64,000 nt of DNA from Thalassia testudinum. Its lineage: Eukaryota > Streptophyta > Magnoliopsida > Alismatales > Hydrocharitaceae. The translations under genes were made by a program, and so were the position numbers. A model generated the notes under the pieces. It searched no databases. It was not told the DNA's origin and was given only the letters and a program-made list of their open reading frames with translations. Below, piece by piece: positions 47,317-57,246 of this stretch. The stretch lies in contig JAZHRO010000063.1 in the NCBI GenBank assembly GCA_037157565.1, positions 152,198,501-152,262,500 on the forward strand, given 5' to 3'. How positions within the stretch are numbered: position 1 is the stretch's first letter; each line of letters opens with the position of its first letter.

Positions 47317-48368
47317 ATGGCTAACCCTAGATTTAGACCTAATCAGGATCCAGAAGAGCTAGATCCATGAGCTTATCTGAGAGCCTGGGTCACTAAATCT
47401 GCTCAACCTTGGGATCAGAACCCAAGGTGGCGAAGGCGACTTTTCGCTTACCTGATCCTTCTCCTCGGGTTATCGAAATGGTTAACCCATATCCTAACAT
47501 TAGATATTATGACCCATACTAGTCGGTCCCTCAAAGGACCACATCTTATAACCCAAGATATGAATTTCATACTCCTGCTTCTCACCCATGGAATATGGGT
47601 AGACCTGATTCACGCCCTGGAACCCCTGAAGAACTACCAGTGCATGTGCGATCACATTACAGACTAAAGAGAGCTATAGGTAGTGCTAAGGAGAAGGCTG
47701 CATTCTACCTACACGAAATCCAAGCTATCACTGAGCCGAACGAAAGACAAAGCTGGATTCCGTATCAACAAGCTGTAATGAAGCTCCTTCAGGGAACAAC
47801 AGGGATAACAAGGCTAATTGGACAAAATTGGGAAACTCGAGAACTACTACTTTTGAGATATCAAGTGGAAAATAGCCTTGAAGACCTCAAGAATGACTAT
47901 GTCGGAAAGACACATAGAAGATTCTCGGGAGTACATGCTGGAAGATCATTCAGGGGAAGAAGAATCTAGCTTGGATATGAGACAGGAGCAGGAAGTATGC
48001 CGAATGGGTTCGTTTGAGAACTCCATTCAAGAAATTGAGGAGGAAAGGACTGATATCTCTAGGACTGAGCCACAATCGGATTATCCTAAATCCTGGGAGA
48101 TACCTCATGGGTTAGAAAACCCAAGCGAAGTAGATCCAGTTGAGGATATGGATCTTGAGGCAAACATTACATGCGACACTACTGATCAATCTAGGCCACT
48201 TCCCATTGTAGGTGAACCTGTGCTAGAGCCAACATCTTCTAATCTTCACTCTTCTTTTACCTACATCCCTAATTCGAATCTTAGAGATTTTGAGATGACA
48301 CTTTCCATCCGTGATCCTGGCATCCGAAGACCAGAAATAGCTATGGATGATTTGATCGAAGAAATAAA
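47317..48368 (+). pseudogene. J ORF1-like protein, truncated and fused to integrase frame
   Basis: An ATG at 47317 (MANPRFRPNQDPEELDP) starts the reading, with a stop at 47368 and at least two frame changes (about 47460-47590 and near 47927). The pieces show the ORF1 layout: Pro/Tyr-rich N-terminus (MVNPYPNIRYYDPY), a helical basic-acidic block (AKEKAAFYLHEIQAITEP, ENSLEDLKNDY), then an acidic region (about 47925-48360, with HSGEEESSLD and DPVEDMDLEAN). Near 48369 the frame runs straight into the RNase H tail and integrase. Sequence similarity to G or B is slight, so homology is uncertain. Confidence 0.5.
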
Positions 48369-49818
48369 TATGCAAGAATTTGAACTTGAGATTCGCGACA
48401 AGGCGGGAAAGCAAAATTTGGTAGCTGATCACTTGTCCCGCCTTCCTTCTGAAATAATGGACCCTTCTGGACCTATCACAGAACATTTTCCTGATGAGCA
48501 TCTCCTGACTATCAGTACAAGTCTTCCATGGTTCGCTGATATAGTTAATTACCTGGCATCACATCAGATTCCGCCCGATTGGTCGAAGGCCAAGAAGGAC
48601 AAATTGCATTCCGATGCCAAGTATTACCTATGGGAAGACCCGTATCTATTCCGCATTGGTGCTGATCAGATAATTCGACGGTGCGTCGCGGAAATGGAAA
48701 TCACAGACATACTCTCGTTTTGCCACGACCAAGCATGCGGTGGACATTTCTCAGGACATAAAATCGCATCGAAAGTTCTCCAATGTGGCTTTTACTGGCC
48801 CACAATTTTCAAGGATGCATACGATCACTGTAAGGCATGTTCTCGTTGCCAGACTCTGGGCAACATGAGCCATCGAGACATGATGCCTCTACAGCCGATC
48901 TTGGTATGCGAAATTTTTGATGTATGGGGGATTGATTTCATGGGACCCTTCCTGATCTCGGATGGCTTCGAATACATCTTACTCGCAGTTGACTATGTGT
49001 CCAAGTGGATAGAAGCCATTCTGACCCGAACCAACAATCATAAAGTTGTTATAAAATTCATTCATCAAAACATTTTCTCAAGGTTCGGGATCCCACGTGC
49101 TATAATTTTCGACGGAGGGACCCATTTCACAAACGCTCAATTCAGGTCACTGATGACCAAATACGGGGTGTCACACCGAATCTCTACTCCTTACCACCCC
49201 CAAACTAATGGTCTAGCTGAGCTATCTAACTGGGAGATCAAGAAGATCCTTCAGGTTACTGTTCAACCTGATAGAAAAGATTGATCTTCCCGGCATTCGG
49301 AAGCATTGTGGGCCCATAGGACCGCTCACAAGACCTAATTAGGAATGTCTCCCTTCAAACTAGTGTATGGGAAGGCATGTCACCTCCCCATCGAATTGGA
49401 GCATAAAGCCTATTGGGCAGTACGGAATTGTAATCTAGATCTTTCTAAGGCTGGAACCCACAGAAGACTTCAAATAAGCGAGATCGATGAATTACGCCAC
49501 GATGCGTATGAGAACTCGCGAATTTACAAAGAACGGGTTAAAGCTTTTCACGGCAAACACATTTCTAGAAAGGTCTTTCATCCTGGTCAAAAGGTTTTAC
49601 TCTTTGATGCCCGACTCCAATTATTCCCAGGAAAGCTAAGATCTAAGTTGGTCAGACCCTACCAAGTCCGACAAATCTTCAAAAATGGAGCCATTGAAAT
49701 CAGCCCACTCGGCCATGATTCTGAACCCTTTGTTGTGAACGGTCAGAGACTCAAACCGTTCATTGACATGACCGATATAGATTTGGCTGAGTCATCCTTT
49801 ACCCTCCATTCCTCTTGA
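48369..49818 (+). pseudogene. Ty3/gypsy integrase with RNase H tail (K type, in the composite)
   Basis: Starts with the last RNase H residues (EFELEIRDKAGKQNLVADHL), then integrase. The zinc finger is H-x3-H (HFSGH) and C-x2-C (CKAC) near 48747-48846. The catalytic triad is kept: Asp in GIDFMGPF, Asp in FDGGTHF, Glu in GLAELSNWEIKKIL. Stops at 49282 (after QPDRKD) and 49336 interrupt it; the same frame then gives MSPFKLVYGKACHLPIELEH and a C-terminal domain with SKLVRPYQVRQIFKNGAIEI, ending at TGA near 49816. It would insert the cDNA into the host genome. The missing upstream pol makes this copy useless unless it acts in trans. Confidence 0.88.
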
Positions 49819-50080
49819 GCTCATTGCGCCCAGCCGATAGCATAAAACTCAGCGCTTAACGGGAGGCAACTCGTCATTCTTTGAAAAACCCGAAACCTTT
49901 TCTGACATCTCTATGCAGAATTCATATTGCACTTTAGGGTTCATCCATTAGAACAGCCGACTTCACCTCAGGTATCCCTACCTGAGATTAGAAATCGTTC
50001 GCAACAAGTCACTTCGACCCATTCACTCACCACACACCTGTCCTAATGCATGAACTAAGCTGAAATCAAACCCACCTAAT
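49819..50080 (+). other. Composite 3'UTR, proximal part
   Basis: Contains GGGAGGCAACTCGTCATTC (49861-49879), the counterpart of 12927 in A, showing that the A and K families share the 3'UTR just after unrelated coding regions. Confidence 0.7.
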
Positions 50081-50118
50081 TCACAATGGGGACATTGCAA
50101 ATCTTAGGCATGGGGGCG
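50081..50118 (+). other. Composite internal hairpin plus second polypurine motif
   Basis: CAATG-GGGA-CATTG (50084-50097), then CAAATCTTAGGCATGGGGGCGG. Same module as A, B, F and G. Confidence 0.75.
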
Positions 50119-51349
50119 GTATGAAAATGCAAAATGTCAAGAAAATTCATATCAAGAAAGGGTTTCATTTAAAAAAAAAAAAAGACTTGAAGGAGGGGAG
50201 GAACAATTCAGGGTCATACAAATGAGAGGAGGAAAAGAGTAAAATGCCAAAAAAGGAGCACAAAATGAAAATGAAAAGAAATAGTCATTAGTAAAAGATT
50301 AAGGGGTTAACTGAAGTTCTAGACCAAATCAAGAAAAAGAAAAAAAGTGATAAGGAGATATAACAAGAGATTAGCGGGAACGCTAGTCTTAGGCCTCCTT
50401 GGCTAGATTCGTTAGCTTAAAAATTTACGTATCTGCTAAAATCTGGATAATCCTCAAGAGGTTGGGGAAAATGCGAAGCTTGAGTATTAGGACTAAGGCC
50501 TAGGAAGTATTCAGCCTCGTTAACTGACCTCCGATTTGCGGGATTCGGTAACCTAAGCACCCCAAATTCACACACGGTCTGGTTCAGTGCGAATAAACAT
50601 CCAAATCACGCAAAAGCATTTAATGTTCTACAAAAGTCACCTAGATTAGGAGCGGCCAATCAACACAAGTTGATTTGGACGAGTTCCCAATGCGGAGAGG
50701 AGGGAAATTCCCCTCGAAGATGTGTAACAACATATCGTCTCCTCGGTGCTTGTCTCTTAGGATATTTAAATATCCTACTGGGGGCATGTAAGCACTCTGC
50801 TGGTTTAGATACCATGGGCAGCATTATCACGAAATGTCGATCGCCAGGGTCTGAATTCGGCCACGGAACGCCATGGGTGGGATTATCTCGAAATCTCGAA
50901 AGCCAGGGTTCTGGGGGTTGCCATGGGCGGGATTATCTCGAAATCTCAAAAGCCAGGGACCCTTGAGGATTGATGATGGGGACGAGGAATCTGATACAGA
51001 CCGTGTTGAGAAGCTAATCCGAACCTAGAAATAAAAATAAAAAAGAGAGAAAAGCTCTCCAAACAAATAAATCTTCTATCTCTCTCTTACAAAAACACAC
51101 TGCAAAACTGAACCTAGGATAAAAATGTCTCAAGCACGGGAGCTTTAACCGCGGAGTCCAACAAACCCTAGGTTAGTTTCTGTGGGCCTTAGAAACCTTT
51201 GCAAAGGACTGAGGCTAAAGCGGAATAGGTCCGCATTTTTCTTGGTACTTGAATACCTCTAGGCCTATTGTCGGCATTCTAACCTGATCACAAAAGAAAA
51301 AGAAAAGCACTTACACTCAGGGTCTAGAACCGAAGTTAAAACCTTGAAA
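50119..51349 (+). other. Composite 3'UTR with conserved module and triplicated motif
   Basis: No gene. It holds the perfect 18-bp palindrome AGGATATTTAAATATCCT (50759-50776), GGGGGCATGTAAGCA, and three copies of the CCATGGG(C/T)GG-ATTAT-TCGAAAT-TCGA-GCCAGGG motif (50808-50965). A has the same region split by M, so this copy shows the uninterrupted arrangement. Confidence 0.72.
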
Positions 51350-51387
51350 TTTTGCTAAGGGACTAGAAAAAGCTAGGCATGGGGGTA
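51350..51387 (+). other. Composite 3' polypurine tract with imperfect hairpin
   Basis: TTTTGCTAAGGGACTAGAAAAA then GCTAGGCATGGGGGTA up to the K LTR start. Its presence upstream of an LTR that is also followed by a PBS shows that this LTR serves two internal domains. Confidence 0.8.
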
Positions 51388-54041
51388 TGATGAGAGCCTC
51401 ATCATGAGCCATAACTAGCTCATTTTGACCCAATAAAGAAGATAAAAGCTCTTACATAACCTAGAAGAAGGCCTAAATGAAGGAATAAGTGCTCTGAGAA
51501 GAAAACATGAAATAAAGGTTAAAACTGTAATTTTACCATTGCAGTACATAAAAGGAATTTCTCAAAGGCAAAACATAGGTCAAAATAAGATAAAAAGTGG
51601 GTTGAGTCAATCAGAAATGGGTTCATGTGAAATTTAGGAATTAAATGACATTTGGTAACCCTAAAATAGACCTGCTTAAATTAACAAGGTTTCGGTCAGA
51701 ATAAAAATCAAGTAAACCCTCTAAAAATCATGGAAAAATATCCCCTAGGGCTTAGAACACTTAATTTGGCCTTTGGAACCCACGTTGACCTAGATTAGGG
51801 TCCTAGCTCATCAATTAACCTAATTTGGGTTTTTACGCAAAATTTATAGTCAAACGTGGTCAAACCTAAAATCCAACTTCATCATTGGATTCCTTAGGTC
51901 AAAATTAGGTTTATACCAAAATTTGAACCTAAGGGGAGGTCATCTTGACCTACTTTGCAATTTAGTACACCCAAATCATAATTTGGTCGCTATCTTTTGA
52001 AAATTATTGCAGAGAGCCCCCTAATTTCCTCGCCACCTTTGCAATCAAGTACTTCCGCCATTGTTGGGGCAGAATCCTGCTCTGGTGAGGATTAGAGAGG
52101 GAATACTCTCTGATTCCTCAGAGATCCCCTCCCAGAAATGGAAGGGAGATTCTAAGGAATTCCCTTCCATCTGAGGCCTATCACGATCTCTGATTTGATC
52201 CCAATCTCTCGTGCGAACGCACGAGGGATTTGGGTATCCACCCACTTTCCTTCTCCGGCGAATCGTCGGAGATGATTGCATGCCCTCCACGCACTAGAAA
52301 GTTCGGCCAGCACCTATAAAAGAATCCCCAAACCCGGCCGCTCAATTTCAGACTTGTCTTGGCGGAGATTCCCCTAAATTTTCTTCTCTTCCATCTCCGG
52401 CCAAGGAACCCGCAAGCTCCAGCGACCTCCTCCCCTCCTTCTCATCACTCTGCTGCCATACCAGTAGCAGAGTCCACTTCGCCTCTTCCTCCCGCGTCGC
52501 GCCGTACCAAGCGCACGTTCCCCTGACCTCGTCCTCATCGCCGCTCCCTTCCTCAGGGTTCTTCTTCTCCGACGATGGCAGCTACGTGCCGTCCACTCCG
52601 CTGCCTCTCTCCCTTCCAGAATACTCCAGATATATTCCCCTTCTTCCCCTCTCTCTGTTCCCCCTTACATTTCATTTAATTACCCCTCGACCATGCCTGA
52701 CCACCGCCATCTTCCATCCCTCCGGCCAACCTCCGGCGAATCGCTCCCGTCGCACCACACTTCCGCATGACTCACCGACCAACTCAGAGGCTCTGCCTCA
52801 CCACAAGGAACATCCTCCGCCCACCCACTGCCGCTCTACACCCACACAACGCACCCCTGAACACACCCACATCTCCGATCACAGGACGACCTAGGCACGC
52901 ATGCCTAGGCCATCCTACAACCTACGGCACCATGCACCACCTTCATCGTGCCACGGCGAAGGTCCCCAGCTAGTCTGATTAAGCCAAGAGGCTTGTTTTG
53001 TGTTTGGCAGTATTCCAGCCCCTACCGCCATTGACGGTTGAAGCAACTTCGGAGCAGCTCCAGGCTTCAGGACCTCCAGCCTTCCGGTGCAGCGGACTCG
53101 GGCGAGCAGTGCGAAGACATCTGGTCTAGCAAGGAGCGCAGCGAAGCCCGTAGCCTTGGCAATTGCACGAAGAGTCTTCTGCGGGCACGCGCGAGAGCGG
53201 GGCAGGACTAATAGTCCCACATCAGCAAAATAGGAAGCGCAGGTATGATATAAAATGAATTTGTGTTATCTTCTCGTTGCCTCCGAACGCACAGGGGTGA
53301 GGTCCGTCACCTAGCGCTTGCCACGTCCACGGTTTCACCTCGCAGATCTGGTGGGCTCCGACCCGACCCAATCTGAGCACACCTCGCACATCACCCACTC
53401 GCCGGTGCGCCTGGTCCGGGGTGCGAAATCCAACCCGATTACCCGTGGCTCTGGGAGAGCGTCCTTGAGTGAATTTCAGAGAGAGAGAGAGAGACGTGCT
53501 GGTAGAGGGGCAGGGTAGGTTTTGCTTCCACCTCTCTGTGCAGGCAGGCTGAGCGAAGAAGAGAAGAAACTTAGCCAAGGAAGAAAAGAAGGACTGCAGA
53601 CAAAAAGAAAAGGAAGACAGAAGAGAAAAGAAGCAAAGGCAGGAAGAAGACCAAGGAAGAAGAAGCCCTGTAGATCAGAAGAAAAGAAGAAGAAGAACCT
53701 ACGAAGAAGAAGAAGGCAGAAGAGAGAAGTAAGACTGCAGAGAAAACAAAGACCAAGAAAGAAGGCCAAACAAGAAGACTACATTTAAGACGTCTAATAA
53801 AGAAATCAGACGTTCAATTCTGTACTCTCTCTTAGAAACTATTTTTTTTAAATCTCTCTGTGAATTAATTATCTTTCATTTAAAAGTTGTATTCCTTAGT
53901 TTTAAAAGTACTGAGATTGCTCCCTGTGTTCGACCTCGGATACTCCAATTTTCGAGTAATAAAATTCTCTATTTGTTTGAACGCTTTGTCGGCTATATTA
54001 CAACGTGTTATCTTTTAAAACCCGATCAAGCACGATAAACA
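51388..54041 (+). repeat. K LTR (3' LTR of the composite and 5' LTR of K)
   Basis: Starts TGATGAGAGCCTCATCATGAGCC and is homologous to the A LTR at 16286; 2654 bp. TATA CTATAAAAG at 52314. A homopurine-rich stretch runs from about 53555 to 53790. It ends CACGATAAACA before the PBS. ORFs inside (such as 52586-52894 and 53522-53788) are low-complexity and not conserved in A. Confidence 0.88.
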
Positions 54042-54044
54042 TTT

Positions 54045-54062
54045 TGGCGCCATTGCTGGGGA
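54045..54062 (+). other. K primer binding site
   Basis: TGGCGCCATTGCTGGGGA, three bases after the LTR; closest in this window to the tRNA-Asp type TGGCGCCGTTGCCGGGGA. Confidence 0.85.
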
Positions 54063-54849
54063 GCAACGGGCACTTTTAAAGCTTTTGATTACAACTTTTT
54101 GATCCAATATTTGACCTAACTCCTCTCTTTTGTTGTGCTTATTAGAAGGATAACAAAAAGGAAAGAAGAGCAGCTGCACAACAGACACTCCAAGGAACAG
54201 GTAATTTCCATAAGCCCTCTCTCTTAACTCCCTCAAAACCTGAAAAGAAAAAAAAAAAAAAGAAGAACAATCAACTTAGGGCTACCTGTTTCATATTTAG
54301 TAACTCATCAAGTTGCCTGATTTTCATTTCAACACATTTTTATCTGCTCATCCAACTAAGGTAACTAGGGCTAAAACTTTCTTGATTGAGCCCTAGGTAC
54401 TAAATTCTGAGGCAACTAAATTGGACCCACTAGAGCCAAGTTAAGAATTAAAATGCTAGGGTTTTTAGAGACACATCTTATCTTAAACAAAGAAACAAAT
54501 TTTTCCAAAAAGAGATGTGCCTAAACCTTTTTTGAAAAGATCTATACAAGAGGAACCCTAAGCAAATCAGGCTTTTAATTCATTTGAACCCTAAAAGAAA
54601 GGACCTAAAAGCTCTCAAAGGAACAAGAGGTGAAGTTGATCCCTTGGGACAACCAACCTTAAAATTAGGTCACTTTTTCACTCAAAATACCTAAAAGTTC
54701 AAGTGGAACATTAAGCACCTTGATCTTAAAGTAGAAAAGGTAGACTTAAGAGGTCAAGGTCCCCATTCTAGTCTACCTGGAACCGCAGTGACAATAGAGG
54801 TCGGGTGGGGGAAACCCTGTAACTTGTGGGGGCGCTCTACCGTGTAGGG
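54063..54849 (+). other. K leader, first part, with candidate splice donor at 54201
   Basis: Collinear with A's leader. CCAAGGAACAG/GTAATTTCC is a good 5' splice site and is conserved in A. No ORF. Ends with the J2 target site TAGGG. Confidence 0.6.
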
Positions 54850-56986
54850 TGATTGCGCAGCAATCATAGGTCTTAATTGGCCTAGATTAAGCTAAGACTT
54901 AGCATAAGTTAGGGTTATTCATGCATGCATATGCATTATCTGCATCTTTACTGCTTTCCTTTAGCTATGCATAAAATAATGTTATAACGTGCTGATTAAG
55001 TGCATTATGTCGATTGCAGGGAATAAGCTGATCAGGAGCTGGATCTGAAGCTGGATCAGGAATAACAGGAGTTGTAGCAGAGCTGGAGCAGAATGCCTAG
55101 TTTAGATGTAGGAATAATAATATAAGGGAGTTAAAGGTTTTCCATTCTATTAAGTAGAAATAAAGCAGTAAAATGTGAAGAGCTTAGGTCCATCCTAGCC
55201 CTAGGATAGCTTAGAGACTTCCCCAAGCCTTAACCACCCTTAGATTAGGTCACAACACCCTAGGAAGCCCTAAAACCCTAGTTCCAACCCTTCTCTGGAC
55301 GTCCAGATAAGTTTTAAGACGTCCAGGACCCTTAGCCAACTCCCGCACACTTCAAACCCACTTCTGTAGTGTTATTGGACGTCCAGACACTTTGTCAGAC
55401 GTCCAATTTCTGCAGAATACCCAAAATAGAACCCGAAACCCTTCCTGACTCTGATTGGATGTCCAGACAACAAGTCTAGACTTCTGATTTTTGAGTATAA
55501 GACATCTAATTATATAATTAGACGTCTGATACTGCTCTCCAATTCCTGTTTTGAGATTTAAGCCTTGATCTTGGATCTCTAGGTCCCTAAACCCAATTCC
55601 AACCCCATAGGAACCTAAATTAAGGTGCCCTAACCCTAGTACATCACCTCTAGACCTCCTTAAGGACCTAATTAGGTCCTCACTAAACCTAATTGACTTG
55701 GATCTTAGTCAATTCCATCAGCCTATTCAATTGGACTCATTGAGTCCAATTGAGCCCTGATCTCAGCACACACTGTCCAATTGGACTCAATGAGAGTCCA
55801 ATATTGAGTCCAATTGGCCTAGACCTGACTTAATTGAGTTGTTTTACTCTCAATTAAGTTTCCACACACCCAATTAAACTTGTATTAAGTTTAATTGCAC
55901 TTTCCCTTAGTGAATTAGGGTTTATAACCCTAATTTGAGACCTACCTTGACCTAAACCCACTAGAACCCAACCTAATCAACCTAGCCACCTAAGTTTCGA
56001 CCCACACACACCCACACACACCATCCACATGAAAATATCTAGCCTAGAGTTCTCTAGAACTCTCTACCATGTGTGGTTGCCTTGGTTGCCAAAAATAGCA
56101 ACCAAGAGCCATTCAATTTTTAGATCCACATTTAGTGGATCTAAAAACCACCATCCACCCTCTCTCTCTCACTCTCCCATGAGCTCCCACCATAGGCCTC
56201 TCTAGAGAATTCCATACTTCTCTAGAGAAAGACCCCTTGGGTGGCCATTTGCACCGATTCACTTCTTTGGCAATTTCACTCCATTGGTGCCATTCACGCC
56301 ACCTCCATAGTCACTCCACCTCCACGAGCTCACTACCACCACCATGGAGGACACCATGTCGGGATGCTGGATCAACCCTACCTCTCTCCAAGGGTCGGCC
56401 TAAGCTACATTGGCCGCCCCTCATTCTCTTCTCAACCACTCCAAGGCCATCGGGGACCACCCCTTAATGCCCTCTACTCTTTTAGCTCTAGATCATGCTT
56501 TTCATAAGTTTTACTGCTTTCATTTACTACTTAGTAGAGTAGTTTCTCTTCTCCCCCAATGATGCATGCGAAATCCCCCCGTCGATTCTTGTATGCAATC
56601 GTTTTCTGGTAGCTAGGTTTAATTTAAAGCATTCCTGTATAAGCTTTCCTCTAGATTTCCTGTACAAACAACTCTCCCCCAATGAATGAATGAAAAATGC
56701 ATTTATATATATTTATCTCTTTATGTGTTTGAAATCACCATGAGCTGAATGATTATTTTATTTGCGTGATTTAAGTGCCTGTTCTTTAACCACCTATATA
56801 TTGTGCACCAGAATATTAAGTAGAGCGGCTTTAAGATCGATTTCAAAAACAGAAACACGCCTCCCAGAGACGAATGACCGGGACTTAAGTCTCATTATTT
56901 TTCAAAACAATATCTTTGTTGGATCATATTTCGCAACTATGCTACGACACTTTTATAAAAAATGCGAGCTACGATAACTCCCAACA
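54850..56986 (+). mobile_element. Solo LTR J2, TSD TAGGG
   Basis: 2137-bp copy of the J LTR, flanked by TAGGG at 54845-54849 and 56987-56991, inside K's leader (the A leader is continuous here). No PBS or PPT of its own: solo LTR. The stretch that holds the TATA box in the other copy (CTATAAAAGG, 44961) is deleted near 56230. GACGTCC and CCAATTGGACTC words are kept. Confidence 0.88.
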
Positions 56987-56991
56987 TAGGG

Positions 56992-57246
56992 GTCTTTGCG
57001 GGACTCTCCCTCTCTGGCTGCCCAGGTATTTCTCAAGTGGATGACCTTTTTGACTAAGGGGTCCATCCGCCCCGAACCTCTATAGTCACCCAACAATTTT
57101 TGGATGTCTTGATTGGGTCCAGTACCTTCTAATCTCATCACATCCTTCGGTGCATGTTTGGTAGGAGGTCCTTAAGACCACCCTTAAGACCTCATTTAGA
57201 AATTCATTCTCGTCGAGGCCAAGCCTCGATGCCCTTGTTTGTGTAG
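56992..57246 (+). other. K leader, second part
   Basis: Collinear with A 4135-4340 (the GGCTGC(C/T)CA and AATTTTTGGATG(T/C)CTTGATT stretches). It ends CCCTTGTTTGTGTAG, which before O's insertion would have been a pyrimidine-rich 3' splice site just ahead of gag. Confidence 0.6.

Larger units (their letters stand above)
43574..51387 (+). mobile_element. Composite J-K: J-type 5' half joined to K-type integrase and 3'UTR
   Basis: The left end is a J-type LTR (43574-45755) with PBS and an ORF1-like region. From about 48369 the sequence becomes K-type: the RNase H tail and integrase match K's own (63676-64000) with about 9 differences in 325 bases. The 3'UTR and PPT lead without a break into a K-family LTR at 51388. 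No J-type LTR closes the element. Gag, protease, RT and most of RNase H are missing. It is best read as a recombinant. The left flank CCTAC (43569-43573) is the probable target site in I. Confidence 0.8.

Noticed and set aside
53522..53788. Lys/Arg/Glu-rich plus ORF and its Phe/Leu/Ser-rich minus shadow
   Set aside because: Consequence of the purine-rich tract in the K LTR, absent from the related A LTR.
43574..56986. 43574-45755 and 54850-56986 as the two LTRs of one 13.4-kb element
   Set aside because: The right copy has its own target duplication TAGGG, no PPT before it, and interrupts a leader that is continuous in A. It is a solo LTR in K.
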